A DNA stretch of 64,000 nucleotides. Origin: Ignavibacteriales bacterium. GTDB lineage: Bacteria > Bacteroidota > Ignavibacteria > UBA10030. Shown piece after piece: positions 1 through 9,357 of this stretch. The position numbers and the translations under genes are program-made. The stretch spans positions 248,001-312,000 of the forward strand of contig JAPLFQ010000020.1 of assembly GCA_026390595.1 (NCBI GenBank), written 5' to 3'. Below the pieces are notes generated by a model. The model was not told where the DNA came from, searched no databases, and was given only the letters and a program-made list of their open reading frames with translations. How positions within the stretch are numbered: the first letter of the stretch is position 1; each line of letters starts with the position of its first letter.

Positions 1-1143
1 GAGCTTCAACATGTCCCCCGCGCTGGCGTCAGAAAGGATTGAAGAGAAATCGTCCGCGTTGTTGACCTTCATCCCGTTTGTCTCCAGGATAATATCTCCT
101 ACGCGGAGATCGGTCTTTTCCGCCGGCCCTCCTTTTGCCACGTCGCTCACGATAATTCCTTTGACTTCGGTCATCCCGAAATACCGTGCGACGCGGGCAT
201 CCACTTCCTGCGCTTCGAACCCGGTGTAGATATCGCGCGTGACCTGCCCCTTTTTCCGAAGATCGGCCACGATTTTCTTGACCTTGTTTACGGGGATGGC
301 GAATCCATAACCAACAAATGCCTGGCTCACGCCGCCCGTGAAGATGAGCGTGTTGATGCCCACGACATCGCCATTGCTGTTTACGAGCGGTCCGCCGCTG
401 TTACCTCCGTTGATAGCGGCATCGGTTTCGATCATATCCCGGTACACGGCATTGCCCTGCCTGCCAAGATTCATGCCAACGGAACTGATGACTCCCACAG
501 TGACAGTCGGCTTGTCATTGATCTCGAACAATCCGAAAGGGTTGCCAAGCGCAATCGCCCACTCGCCGATGACGATGTCATCAGAGGTGCCGAGGTTGGC
601 GAACGCAAGATCGGTGCCTTCAACCTTCAGGAGCGCGATGTCGCTCACCGGATCGGCACCGACGAGTTTGGCCTTCAATTTCTTCCCGCCGACAAACGTC
701 ACGGTGATTTCCTTGGCGTTTCCGGCAACATGGTAGTTTGTAACAATATAGCCGTCCGGTGAGATAATGACTCCTGAGCCGAGGTTCTGAACTTTGTATG
801 GCTGGGGATTGACGAACTGCCGGAAAAACGGATCATTGCCGAAGAACTGTCTCAGGAATGGATCGACTTGCTGCTCGTGGACTTCCGTCACGTTGATACC
901 GACGGTCGCCGGACTCACCTTCGCGATGGCGCGCGTGATGGCGTTCCTGCGTGAGCCTCCGAGCTGATCCTGCTCGCTGCCTGACTTGTCCTGAACGCGG
1001 ACTGTCGTCGGAAAGGCAGCGTCAAATGCCGCGTCCGTCTCCCGGGAAGCAGCGGAAGAGGGCTTTATCGTGTAGCCGATTCCGATTCCAATCGCCAGGG
1101 GAATCACCAACACGAACGAGAGTACGAGGAAGTTCTTCTTCAT
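1..1143 (-). CDS. HtrA/DegP-type periplasmic serine protease, C-terminus cut by window edge
   Basis: Reading leftward from an ATG at 1143, the frame stays open to the window edge, so the C-terminus is missing. The protein starts with a short basic end and a hydrophobic segment (FLVLSFVLVIPLAIGIGIG), a signal anchor placing it in the periplasm. The trypsin-like triad is complete by position: His138 in VTNYHVA, Asp168 in VSDIALL and Ser249 in GNSGGPL. The start of a PDZ domain follows from about residue 300 (TGFEAQEV..., then KTDLRVGDIILE). The family degrades or refolds damaged envelope proteins, with PDZ domains gating activity. It lies last in a minus-strand run after a PlsY paralogue, 15 bases downstream of it. 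Family call is secure; DegP versus DegQ/DegS cannot be told without the end. Confidence 0.93.
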   Translation of the reverse strand, partial: MKKNFLVLSFVLVIPLAIGIGIGYTIKPSSAASRETDAAFDAAFPTTVRVQDKSGSEQDQLGGSRRNAITRAIAKVSPATVGINVTEVHEQQVDPFLRQFFGNDPFFRQFVNPQPYKVQNLGSGVIISPDGYIVTNYHVAGNAKEITVTFVGGKKLKAKLVGADPVSDIALLKVEGTDLAFANLGTSDDIVIGEWAIALGNPFGLFEINDKPTVTVGVISSVGMNLGRQGNAVYRDMIETDAAINGGNSGGPLVNSNGDVVGINTLIFTGGVSQAFVGYGFAIPVNKVKKIVADLRKKGQVTRDIYTGFEAQEVDARVARYFGMTEVKGIIVSDVAKGGPAEKTDLRVGDIILETNGMKVNNADDFSSILSDASAGDMLKL

Positions 1144-1158
1144 GGAAATCCAAGAACG

Positions 1159-1809
1159 TTATGATTGAGGTGTGGAGTCATTCGTGTGCTCCGTCTCTGA
1201 GCCTTTCCAGATTTCGGTCATGGCATCGATGTGGCTCAGGAGCAGTACCATACTCAGTGTGCAGGAAAAAAAGAGAAACGTCCATTGATCGAATTGCCCG
1301 ACAAGAAGCCCGCGAATCATATCCCATGGAAGCAGCCAGAGAACCGGGGGCGTCAGCATGATCGCGGTGATGTTCGAGACAAGTATGTCGCGTTTGAGAC
1401 CAACTTTCGTCAGAAACCAAATCATGCACCAGACAATCGTATAGCTGAAACCGAGGATGAACATGCCGCCAGCGGCGGTCGAGAGCCCTCTCCCCCCCCT
1501 GAACTTCGTCCAGACCGGATAGTTGTGACCGGTGATAACTCCAAATAAAGAAACGCAGTCGTGCAGGAGCGATTGCGGAAACACGACACCAGCCGCAAGA
1601 ACGACAAGGAACCCCTTGAGAGCATCCAAAGCGCCAACGAGGATACCGATATACTTTGATTTGGTGACAACGAAGGCGTTGAACCCGCCAGATCGTCCGC
1701 TGCCCGATTCGAGAATATCTACGTCTGCCTTCCTACGGACGATCAATTGGCCGACCGGGATGGAACCAACGAGATAGCTTACGACGAAGGTCGCAACAAC
1801 TTCGAGCAC
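1159..1809 (-). CDS. PlsY-like acyl-phosphate:glycerol-3-phosphate acyltransferase paralogue
   Basis: An integral membrane protein of the PlsY family, which transfers acyl groups from acyl-phosphate to glycerol-3-phosphate in the first step of phospholipid synthesis. The three family signatures are present but drifted: YLVGSIPVG near the N-terminus, GSGRSGGFNA where canonical enzymes have GSGNPGATN, and GHNYPVWTKFRGGRGLSTAAG where they have GH.FPVFLKFKGGKGVAT. About five to six hydrophobic segments are visible. The frame extends upstream to a TTG at 1881, but that has no ribosome site; the GTG at 1809 gives the family's usual length (about 216 residues) and is preferred. It lies two genes from a canonical plsY, with gpsA between. 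The substitutions at the nucleotide/phosphate-binding loop suggest altered substrate or specialised use rather than decay, since the frame and membrane pattern are intact. Confidence 0.78.
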   Translation of the reverse strand: MLEVVATFVVSYLVGSIPVGQLIVRRKADVDILESGSGRSGGFNAFVVTKSKYIGILVGALDALKGFLVVLAAGVVFPQSLLHDCVSLFGVITGHNYPVWTKFRGGRGLSTAAGGMFILGFSYTIVWCMIWFLTKVGLKRDILVSNITAIMLTPPVLWLLPWDMIRGLLVGQFDQWTFLFFSCTLSMVLLLSHIDAMTEIWKGSETEHTNDSTPQS

Positions 1810-1986
1810 AGGTTCACCAATTTTGTCGGCTTCAGGGATCGATTTCCTGGTGAATTTACAGAAATGGACCGCGAGAAGCAAGGAAGGCGGATTCAGGGGT
1901 CAAAGAGCGGATTCGGTCGTTCGGAGGGAATGAAAACGTGGAGGGGTGAGAGCAGTTTGTTTCAGGAATGACAAATCTCTGGACCT

Positions 1987-2982
1987 TTATTCCCCTTTCG
2001 CATGGCGGGTCATCAAGTCAATTGTAGCTTTCTGTGGATCTTTGTCCTCAAAGAGAACCTTGTGAACCTCGGTCATGATGGGGAGGTCGATATCGTACTT
2101 CTTCTCAAGATCGCGAACAGACCTAGCTGTGGCAACGCCTTCGGCAACCATAACCATTTCAGCGAGAACTTCTTTCAGCTTGCGACCTTTTCCCAGCTGT
2201 TCCCCGAGATACCGATTACGGCTATGGTGGCTCATGCACGTAACGATGAGGTCCCCCATCCCCGAGAGACCGGCAAACGTCCTCGCCTGCGCTCCGAGCT
2301 TCACGCCCAAGCGTGTGATCTCATAGATTCCGCGCGTCATGATTGCGGCCTTGGTGTTGTCGCCAAATCCAGCTCCGTCGCTGATGCCGGCAGCGACCGC
2401 GATCACATTTTTGAGTGATCCTCCCAACTCGACACCCCTGATGTCATCATTGACATACACGCGGAAATAGTTCGTGGTGAAGGCATCCTGAACGATTTTC
2501 GAGGTCTTCTCCTTGAACGACGAAGCCACGACTGCCGTAGGGATCTGCCTGGAAACTTCTTCTGCGTGACTTGGGCCGGAGAGGATTGCGAGGTTCTCCT
2601 TCCTCTCGTGTTTGAGAACGTCGATGAGCACTTCGGACATCGTCATCAGCGTTGAGTTTTCAATTCCTTTGGCCACGTTACAGATCGCCGTCTGTTCAAG
2701 GTCGAGATGAGCGATCCTCTGGATCACCGAACGGAGGTATTGAGAAGGGACTGCCATCACAATCATGTCCCGTCGCACAGAGGCCGATTCGATGTCGCTC
2801 GAGTACTTCAGATTGGGGGGAAGGGGAACACCGGGGAGGAACTCGGGGTTTTCATGCTTCTCACGCATGAGCTCGGCCTGTTCATGCGTATAGCACCAGA
2901 GCGTGACCTCGTGGCCGTTGCCGTGCAATACCAAGGCAAGGGTAGTGCCCCAACTACCTGCTCCGAGGACAGTGATTTTCAT
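1987..2982 (-). CDS. gpsA: NAD(P)-dependent glycerol-3-phosphate dehydrogenase
   Basis: Reduces dihydroxyacetone phosphate to sn-glycerol-3-phosphate in the cytoplasm, supplying the acceptor used by PlsY. The Rossmann dinucleotide loop GAGSWGTTLA is at residues 7-16. Further hallmarks are AVPSQYLR, NVAKGIE, LSGPSHAEEV, the catalytic lysine region SLKNVIAVAAG and the conserved block GLSGMGDLIVTCMS. Length (331 aa) is typical. A TTG codon precedes the ATG at 2982, but the ATG begins the conserved MKITVLGAG. It sits between two plsY-type genes on the same strand, so substrate supply and first acylation are probably co-expressed. Confidence 0.97.
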   Translation of the reverse strand: MKITVLGAGSWGTTLALVLHGNGHEVTLWCYTHEQAELMREKHENPEFLPGVPLPPNLKYSSDIESASVRRDMIVMAVPSQYLRSVIQRIAHLDLEQTAICNVAKGIENSTLMTMSEVLIDVLKHERKENLAILSGPSHAEEVSRQIPTAVVASSFKEKTSKIVQDAFTTNYFRVYVNDDIRGVELGGSLKNVIAVAAGISDGAGFGDNTKAAIMTRGIYEITRLGVKLGAQARTFAGLSGMGDLIVTCMSHHSRNRYLGEQLGKGRKLKEVLAEMVMVAEGVATARSVRDLEKKYDIDLPIMTEVHKVLFEDKDPQKATIDLMTRHAKGE

Positions 2983-3057
2983 CAAGATGGATGCTCTTCC
3001 GGTGTGCTACGTTCCTGGGACGGCTCAAGGCCGATGAGACCGATTACTGTAAAGGGT

Positions 3058-3750
3058 CTACAGCTGGGAACTGGTTTCCCGAACCTTCTTCCGAGTGAAG
3101 CTTGTGATCTTCTTCTCGGTCCCGTCTATCAAACGCTTAATATTGTGGCGGTGCGAATACAGCAACAGGCTGGCAACGGACAGGCTGAAAACAATCAACG
3201 TCCTGTAACTCTGGATCTCGTCACCAAAGATGTTGTGCCGCACAAACAACGAGAGCGGAAATGCGACAGCAGCGGCAATGGAGCCCAAAGAAACGTACTT
3301 ATAGACCAGGAATACGAGAAAGAAAACCCCGATAGAGATTGCGGCTTCGGTAGGCGCGACGCCGATCAGCATTCCTGCACCGGTCGCGATTCCTTTTCCA
3401 CCCTTGAAGCCTGCGAATATCGTCCATATGTGACCGACGATCGCAGCGCCACCACAGATCATTTGAATGATGGTGAAATCATCGAAGGGCGTCCTGTTGT
3501 AGAACGGAAGCGTCGGGTCCCAGAAAAGTCTTGAAATCAATGCGGTTGCGATAACACCTTTGCCCATGTCGACTGCCATCACCAGCACGCCCGATTTCCA
3601 TCCGAGCACGCGGAAGACATTGGTGCCACCGGCATTCCCGCTCCCCTTCGTCCGGATGTCAAAACCGTGCTTCCACTTCGAGAGCATAATGCTCGTCGGA
3701 ATGGAGCCTATGACATAGCTCAGGAGAATGACGATAGCGAGATTGATCAT
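3058..3750 (-). CDS. plsY: Acyl-phosphate:glycerol-3-phosphate acyltransferase
   Basis: Canonical PlsY: membrane enzyme making lysophosphatidic acid from acyl-phosphate and glycerol-3-phosphate. Motif 1 is YVIGSIPTS at the N-terminus, motif 2 is GSGNAGGTNVFRVLG and motif 3 is GHIWTIFAGFKGGKGIATGAG, all with the key glycines and lysine. Five or more membrane spans are evident, and the C-terminus ends in a basic cytoplasmic tail (HRHNIKRLIDG and beyond). At 230 aa it is slightly long because of that tail. It lies 75 bases upstream of gpsA in the same direction, so the pair probably form a phospholipid precursor operon. ispD lies 99 bases upstream. Confidence 0.95.
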   Translation of the reverse strand: MINLAIVILLSYVIGSIPTSIMLSKWKHGFDIRTKGSGNAGGTNVFRVLGWKSGVLVMAVDMGKGVIATALISRLFWDPTLPFYNRTPFDDFTIIQMICGGAAIVGHIWTIFAGFKGGKGIATGAGMLIGVAPTEAAISIGVFFLVFLVYKYVSLGSIAAAVAFPLSLFVRHNIFGDEIQSYRTLIVFSLSVASLLLYSHRHNIKRLIDGTEKKITSFTRKKVRETSSQL

Positions 3751-3849
3751 CCTTCAAGACCTTTCGTTCTTCTCAAAAATGAACTCTATAAAATGTAGGA
3801 AGTCACTCAATGAGATGCAACAAAATTCAGAACGATTCCTGCTTAGGTC

Positions 3850-4569
3850 TCACATGAGCCCTTTTGCTTTCCACCGTTCGAGAATCAAACCACCAAGATC
3901 GATATCTTCCTGTGTGGTTATCTTGATGTTATCGTATGATCCCTCAACGATTTTCACCTTGACACCAATTCGTTCAACAAGACCCGATTCGTCTGTTCCG
4001 TAAAAACGATCTTGCTTCGCCTGCTTGAACGCTTTCATGAGTACTTCAGCTCTGAACGCCTGAGGAGTCTGGACAAGCCACAGGGCATTCCGGTCGAGTG
4101 TTTGGTCAAAGAACTCGCCCCCCCGTGACCGCCGTATTGTGTCCTTCGGCTGGACGGCAAGCACAGCCGCCTCATGTTCCCTGCAGGTCCTGACAAGCTG
4201 CCCGATGCGTTTCGATTCAATGAACGGCCTCACCCCGTCGTGTACCAGGACGATATCCGTAGGTTTGAAAGTGAACCGCCGCAGGGCATTGAACACAGAA
4301 TCCTGCCTCTTCTCGCCGCCGACAGTGACCATGCTGACTTTGTGCAGGCGGTAGCGAGATATCAGCGACTCCATTTCGGCTATTGACTGTTCCGGCACTG
4401 CGACCGCGATCTCGTCAATGTCCGTGCAATGCTCAAAACGCTGCAACGTATGCACAATGATCGGCTTGTCCCGGAGAACGAGGAACTGCTTCTTGACGGA
4501 TCCGCCGAGACGCTTTCCCGATCCCGCAGCAGGAACGATTGCGAAAGTTTTTGGCCTTGTTTTCGGCAT
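3850..4569 (-). CDS. ispD: 2-C-methyl-D-erythritol 4-phosphate cytidylyltransferase
   Basis: Third step of the non-mevalonate (MEP) isoprenoid pathway: couples MEP with CTP to give CDP-ME. The nucleotide-binding signature AAGSGKRLGG is at residues 14-23, followed by KKQFLVL and KPIIVHTL. Also present are the conserved VTVGGEKRQDSV, VHDGVRPFI, the LVQTPQAF motif and TDESGLVE. Length (239 aa) is typical. Its presence implies that isoprenoids here, including precursors for the carotenoid gene at 56.5 kb, come from the MEP route. It is followed on the same strand by plsY and preceded by queA with a 62-base gap. Confidence 0.96.
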   Translation of the reverse strand: MPKTRPKTFAIVPAAGSGKRLGGSVKKQFLVLRDKPIIVHTLQRFEHCTDIDEIAVAVPEQSIAEMESLISRYRLHKVSMVTVGGEKRQDSVFNALRRFTFKPTDIVLVHDGVRPFIESKRIGQLVRTCREHEAAVLAVQPKDTIRRSRGGEFFDQTLDRNALWLVQTPQAFRAEVLMKAFKQAKQDRFYGTDESGLVERIGVKVKIVEGSYDNIKITTQEDIDLGGLILERWKAKGLM

Positions 4570-4631
4570 AGTGTTGAAAGAGGCGGACTTCGCCCGCTCC
4601 GGAACACCGGAGATTTGTGAGGTCCGGACTG

Positions 4632-5669
4632 TTACAGAATCAGCATGGCATCGCCATAACTGTAGAAGCGATACCCATCCTTGATCCCGCGTTTGTAGGC
4701 GCGCATCACAAAGTCGTGCCCTGCAAATGCACTGGTGAGCATCAGCAATGTCGACTCTGGGAGGTGGAAGTTCGTGATGAGTTTGTCGGCGATCTTGAAA
4801 TCATATGGAGGGAAGAGAAATTTGTCCGTCCATCCTTTCGAGGGCTTCAGGTGACCGTCGGAAGTAACACTGGATTCGAGCGCCCGACACGTGCTCGTGC
4901 CAACGACAAACACGTTGTGTTTTGAATCGATCACTTTGTTGATTGTGTGCGCCGCCTCTGGCGTAATTTCGTAGTACTCCGAGTCCATCTTGTGCTTGGT
5001 CAGGTCTTCCACCTCGACTGCCCTGAATGAACCGAGTCCCACGTGGAGGAGCACCGGCACGATCTTGACTCCTTTGCTCTCGATCTTCTTCAGGAGCTGT
5101 TTCGTGAAATGGAGCCCCGCTGTCGGGGCGGCCACTGCCCCCAGGACCCTGGCATACACTGTCTGGTATGAATCCTTGTCTTTCTCCGACGCGTCGCGCT
5201 TGATGTAGTACGGAAGCGGTGTGATGCCTATTCTCTCGATAATCTTGAAGAAGTCGCCTTTGTGATTGAACCGGACAGTCCGGCCGCGGGACGTGGTATT
5301 GTCGATAACTTCACACCAGAGTTTCCCGTTGTCAAAAAAGATCTTGTTTCCGATGCGCACCTTTCGCGCGGGATCAACAATCACATCCCAGATATTCTCT
5401 TCGGCGTTCAGCTCACGCAGAAGGAACACTTCGATCTTTGCGTTGGTCTTCTCCTTCTTCCCAAACAACCTCGCCTGGAACACTTTGGTCTCATTGACAA
5501 CCAGGCAGTCCCCTTTGTTCAGATGGTCCACGATCTCATAGAACTTCCGATCATCGATCGACTCGTCGGCACGGTTGAGCACCATGACGCGGGAGTGATC
5601 GCGCGGCTTCGCAGGAAACTTTGCTATCAGATTACGCGGCAAAGGATATTTGAAATCAGAGAGTTTCAT
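4632..5669 (-). CDS. queA: S-adenosylmethionine:tRNA ribosyltransferase-isomerase
   Basis: Transfers and isomerises the ribosyl part of SAM onto preQ1 in tRNA to make epoxyqueuosine, a late step of queuosine wobble-base synthesis. The N-terminus is the family hallmark: LSDFKYPLPRNLIAKFPAKP, then SRVMVLNR. Conserved internal blocks follow: NETKVFQARLFG, APTAGLHFTK, LLHVGLGSFRAVEVEDLTKH, GTSTCRALES, LITNFHLPESTLLMLTSAFAG and the C-terminal RFYSYGDAMLI. Length (345 aa) matches the family. It lies upstream of ispD on the same strand and 138 bases downstream of ppdK. Confidence 0.97.
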   Translation of the reverse strand: MKLSDFKYPLPRNLIAKFPAKPRDHSRVMVLNRADESIDDRKFYEIVDHLNKGDCLVVNETKVFQARLFGKKEKTNAKIEVFLLRELNAEENIWDVIVDPARKVRIGNKIFFDNGKLWCEVIDNTTSRGRTVRFNHKGDFFKIIERIGITPLPYYIKRDASEKDKDSYQTVYARVLGAVAAPTAGLHFTKQLLKKIESKGVKIVPVLLHVGLGSFRAVEVEDLTKHKMDSEYYEITPEAAHTINKVIDSKHNVFVVGTSTCRALESSVTSDGHLKPSKGWTDKFLFPPYDFKIADKLITNFHLPESTLLMLTSAFAGHDFVMRAYKRGIKDGYRFYSYGDAMLIL

Positions 5670-5807
5670 CGCTCTGCGCCTCTCTCAATAAATGAAGATG
5701 AGTGTGGACAAATACAATCGTTAACTCTGTGCGCCCGCCCCTTCAGTGACTGCCGGGAAGACAATCCTCTGAGGCGGGCACACCAGTATTCCATCGAAGC
5801 ATGAAGC

Positions 5808-8579
5808 TTACTTCCTGCCTGCCTTCTTGCCGCCAGCGGCCTTCTTCGACTCGAGCGCTGCATGCGCAGCGGCGAGACGTGCGATCGGCACGCGGAACGG
5901 TGAGCAACTGACGTAGTCCATGCCGACACGATGGCAGAATTTGACGCTCTCAGGGTCGCCACCATGTTCGCCGCAGATACCGACTTTCAGGTGCGGACGC
6001 GTCGAGCGGCCTCGTTCGATGCCGATCTTGATCAGCTCGCCGATGCCTTCCTGGTCGATTGACTGGAACGGATCGACGGGGAGAATTTTCGCGCTCAGAT
6101 AATCGGGCAGGAAGCTGCCGATGTCATCGCGCGAGAATCCGAAACCCATCTGCGTCAGGTCATTCGTGCCATAGCTGAAGAACTCCGCCGTCTCCGCCAT
6201 ACGGTTCGCGGTCAGCGCTGCACGGGGGATTTCGATCATCGTCCCGTACAGGAACGGGATTTTCTTCACACCGAGCTTCGCACAGACTTCAGGGTAGACC
6301 CTGTCGACAATGACTTTCTGGTTGTTCAACTCGTTCACGTGGCACGTCACCGGCACCATGATCTCGGGATTGGCCTTCTTGCCTTCTTTTACGAGCTCGC
6401 CTGCCGCCTCGAGGATAGCCCGAATCTGCATTTCGGTGATTTCCGGATAGGTGACTCCGAGACGAACGCCGCGATGACCGAGCATCGGGTTGTTTTCACG
6501 AAGTGATTCCGCACGCTTGTGGAGCTCGGCCATATTCACGCCGAGTTCTTTCGCCAGCGCCTGCAGTTTGTCCTCGCTGTGCGGAACAAACTCGTGCAAC
6601 GGAGGATCGAGCAGACGGATGGTCACCGGACGTCCGTCCATGACCTCCAACGTCGCCTTGATATCGCTCTTGACGAACGGGAAGAGTTCATCGAGCGCCC
6701 GGCGGCGTTCTTCGATCGTGCGGCTCATGATCATCTTGCGGAGGAGAAAGAGCGACTTGTCGCTCCCTTCACCGTAGAACATGTGCTCCGTCCGGAAGAG
6801 GCCGATGCCTTCGGCACCGAACTGGATTGCCTTTGCGCTGTCCTTCGGTGTGTCAGCGTTGGTCCGAATGCGCAACACGCGAACCTTGTCGACCATTTTC
6901 ATCAGATCGGCATACGACTTGTTGTGCTCGATGTCCACATCGACCAGCGGAAGCCCACCTTCATAAACAACGCCCGTGGTGCCATTCAGGCTTATCCATT
7001 CGCCCTCCTTTATCACCGTTCCCTTCTTCGTCTTGAAGGACTTCTTGTCATCACCGACTTCGATGTCGCTGCAACCGACGATGCAGCACTTGCCCCAGCC
7101 ACGAGCCACGAGCGCTGCGTGAGAGGTCATGCCTCCTTTGCTCGTCAGAATTGCCTGCGCTTTATGCATGCCGTCGACATCTTCCGGAGAGGTTTCCTCA
7201 CGAACGAGGATCACCTTCTCACCCCGTGCCGCCCATGCCACTGCATCCTCAGAGGTAAACACTGCACGGCCCTTCGCTCCGCCAGGACCTGCGGGCAGCC
7301 CTTTTGCAATTGGCGCTGTGGTCAATTCCACTTTCGGGTCCAGCATCGGCAGCAAGAGCTCTACCAACTGGCCCGGTGCGACGCGCAGCAGAGCGGTGTG
7401 CTCATCGATCAGCTTCTCCTTCACCATGTCCGTCGCCATGCGAACAGCGGCGACTCCATTGCGTTTGCCGACGCGGCATTGCAGCATGAACAGCCTGCCT
7501 TTTTCAATCGTGAATTCGATATCCTGCATGTCTTTGTAGTGCTTTTCGAGGCGGCGTTTGTTCGCATCGAGTTCATTGTACAACTTCGGCATGATCTCGT
7601 GCAGCGTGGGCAGAGTGCGGCTCTGATCATTCTTCGAATACTCATTGATCGGACCGGGCGTCCGGATTCCGGCAACGACGTCTTCGCCCTGTGCGTTGAT
7701 CAGGTACTCACCGTAGAACTGGTTCTCACCGTTACCCGGGTTGCGGCTGAATGCACCGCCGGTGGCGCAATCATCGCCCATGTTTCCAAACACCATCGTC
7801 TGCACCGTGACGGCAGTTCCCCACTCGTCGGGGATCCGCTCGATACGGCGGTATTCAAACGCGCGCTTTCCGTTCCAGCTCGAAAACACTGCGCCGACGC
7901 CCCCCCAAAGCTGCTCGTACGGATCGTCGGGGAACGGCTTACCGAGTGTCGCTTTGATTATCTCTTTGAACTCCACGACCAGCGATTTGAGATCTTCGAT
8001 CGTAAGTTCCGTGTCGATCTTATATCCCTTGCTGTGCTTGACTTGTTCGAGTCTTTCATCGAGCACTTTGCGAATCCCTTTGCCGTCTTTCGGCTCGATG
8101 CCAGCCGCCTTTTCCATCACTACGTCGGAATACATCATAATGAGGCGGCGATAGGCATCATACACAAAGCGTTCGTTCTTCGTCAGCGCCACAAGACCGC
8201 TGATAGTCTTTTCGCTCAAACCAACGTTCAGCACCGTTTCCATCATTCCGGGCATTGACTTCCGTGCACCGGAGCGGACAGATACGAGCAGCGGGTTCTT
8301 CGGGTCGCCAAACTTCTTCCCCATGAGTTTCTCGACCTTGCCGAGCGCGATCTGAAGCTGGGCCTTGAGCTCGTTGGGGTACTTTCGCTTGTTCGCGAGG
8401 TAATGCACGCACACTTCCGTTGAGATCGTGAAGCCCGGGGGTACCGGAAGACGCAGATTCGGATGGCCTGCCATCTCAGCGAGATTGGCCCCCTTGCCTC
8501 CGAGCAGCTCCTTCATGGATTCATTCCCGTCAGCTTTTCCGCCGCCGAAGAAATACACGTATTTTTTGGATTTTGCCAT
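5808..8579 (-). CDS. ppdK: Pyruvate, phosphate dikinase
   Basis: Interconverts pyruvate, ATP and phosphate with PEP, AMP and pyrophosphate; works in gluconeogenesis or PPi-dependent glycolysis. The N-terminal ATP-grasp domain opens with YFFGGGKADG and ELLGGKGANLAEMA. The central swivelling domain has the phosphorylated histidine in TSKGGMTSHAALVARGWGK. The C-terminal PEP-binding barrel holds GIGLFRTEHMF, GVRLGVTYPEI, FSYGTNDLTQMGFGFSRDD, the catalytic cysteine in GICGEHGGDP, and CSPFRVPIARLAAAHA. A lysine- and glycine-rich tail closes the protein. The length (923 aa) and domain order are those of PPDK rather than PEP synthase. It begins at the ATG at 8579, 31 bases from the amidotransferase gene upstream. 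Confidence 0.97.
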   Translation of the reverse strand: MAKSKKYVYFFGGGKADGNESMKELLGGKGANLAEMAGHPNLRLPVPPGFTISTEVCVHYLANKRKYPNELKAQLQIALGKVEKLMGKKFGDPKNPLLVSVRSGARKSMPGMMETVLNVGLSEKTISGLVALTKNERFVYDAYRRLIMMYSDVVMEKAAGIEPKDGKGIRKVLDERLEQVKHSKGYKIDTELTIEDLKSLVVEFKEIIKATLGKPFPDDPYEQLWGGVGAVFSSWNGKRAFEYRRIERIPDEWGTAVTVQTMVFGNMGDDCATGGAFSRNPGNGENQFYGEYLINAQGEDVVAGIRTPGPINEYSKNDQSRTLPTLHEIMPKLYNELDANKRRLEKHYKDMQDIEFTIEKGRLFMLQCRVGKRNGVAAVRMATDMVKEKLIDEHTALLRVAPGQLVELLLPMLDPKVELTTAPIAKGLPAGPGGAKGRAVFTSEDAVAWAARGEKVILVREETSPEDVDGMHKAQAILTSKGGMTSHAALVARGWGKCCIVGCSDIEVGDDKKSFKTKKGTVIKEGEWISLNGTTGVVYEGGLPLVDVDIEHNKSYADLMKMVDKVRVLRIRTNADTPKDSAKAIQFGAEGIGLFRTEHMFYGEGSDKSLFLLRKMIMSRTIEERRRALDELFPFVKSDIKATLEVMDGRPVTIRLLDPPLHEFVPHSEDKLQALAKELGVNMAELHKRAESLRENNPMLGHRGVRLGVTYPEITEMQIRAILEAAGELVKEGKKANPEIMVPVTCHVNELNNQKVIVDRVYPEVCAKLGVKKIPFLYGTMIEIPRAALTANRMAETAEFFSYGTNDLTQMGFGFSRDDIGSFLPDYLSAKILPVDPFQSIDQEGIGELIKIGIERGRSTRPHLKVGICGEHGGDPESVKFCHRVGMDYVSCSPFRVPIARLAAAHAALESKKAAGGKKAGRK

Positions 8580-8610
8580 GGTTGTTCTTCTCTCTTTCTT
8601 TCCTTCTTAC

Positions 8611-9345
8611 TTATTTCTCGATTAGGTGTGAAGCAGTATTCGAGTGTTTTGTTGTGATCATGTGTTGCACTTCCTGTAAGAACCTCTCAGCCAGGGCCCT
8701 CGATGCGGGGCTGTTGGCTGTGTGCTCCATTCGTTCCGGATGCCATTGCACGAGCATGAGAAACGGCATACGATCTTTGATAATCCACTCTGCCCCCTCG
8801 ATGGTTCCGTCCGGCGACACCGCGTTCGCCATCAGTCCTTTCCCGAGGCGATGAACCGCCTGATGGTGGGACGAATTGACGTCGAGGACCTCACAGCGTG
8901 CCACGTCCCGCAGGACTGACTGACCATCGACGTGGACCTGATGGTCTGGAGAATAGCTCTTATCCCGGGCGTGATTCTCAAATCCGGCCGACGGAAGATC
9001 CAGAATGAGAGTCCCACCGAGATACACATTCATGACCTGCATTCCCCGGCAGATTCCCAAGATGGGAAGATTCTGATCGAGGGCCAGTTCGATGGCATTG
9101 AATTCAAACTCATCGCGCGCGCTGCTCACGTCTTTCGACTTGCCGAGCGCATCATCGATGCCATAGTACTTGGGGTCTACGTCGCCGCCCCCCGTGAGCA
9201 GAAGCCCGTCGACAGAATTCACTTCTTCGACATTCTTCCGCACGTGGGACATCACTCTACATTCAATTCCCGGGTTCACGCTCTTGAGCCAATCTGAATA
9301 GAAAGCAAGGTTTGGCTTCAACGTGTCCGTTATTCCGATTTTCAT
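8611..9345 (-). CDS. Class I glutamine amidotransferase-like (PuuD-type gamma-glutamyl hydrolase)
   Basis: Peptidase C26 family. The nucleophile elbow is LGICRGMQVMNVYLGGTL (Cys in GICRG), the catalytic His is in LVQWHPERM, with the Glu two residues on. Other family blocks are LLLTGGGDVDPKYYG, DEFEFNAIELALDQNLPILG, DHQVHVDG and SSHHQAVHRLGKGL. The best described relative is gamma-glutamyl-gamma-aminobutyrate hydrolase (PuuD), but no other putrescine pathway gene is nearby, so the substrate is open. The start at 9345 (MKIGITDTLKP) gives the expected 244 aa. It sits between lpxK and ppdK on the same strand, 12 bases from lpxK, and may share its transcript. Confidence 0.88.
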   Translation of the reverse strand: MKIGITDTLKPNLAFYSDWLKSVNPGIECRVMSHVRKNVEEVNSVDGLLLTGGGDVDPKYYGIDDALGKSKDVSSARDEFEFNAIELALDQNLPILGICRGMQVMNVYLGGTLILDLPSAGFENHARDKSYSPDHQVHVDGQSVLRDVARCEVLDVNSSHHQAVHRLGKGLMANAVSPDGTIEGAEWIIKDRMPFLMLVQWHPERMEHTANSPASRALAERFLQEVQHMITTKHSNTASHLIEK

Positions 9346-9357
9346 ATACTGGTACTC

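Noticed and set aside
6519-8258. Long plus-strand open frame opposite ppdK
   Set aside because: Antisense shadow of a clearly coding ppdK; its translation lacks any motif and is His/Phe/Gln-rich as expected of a complement frame.
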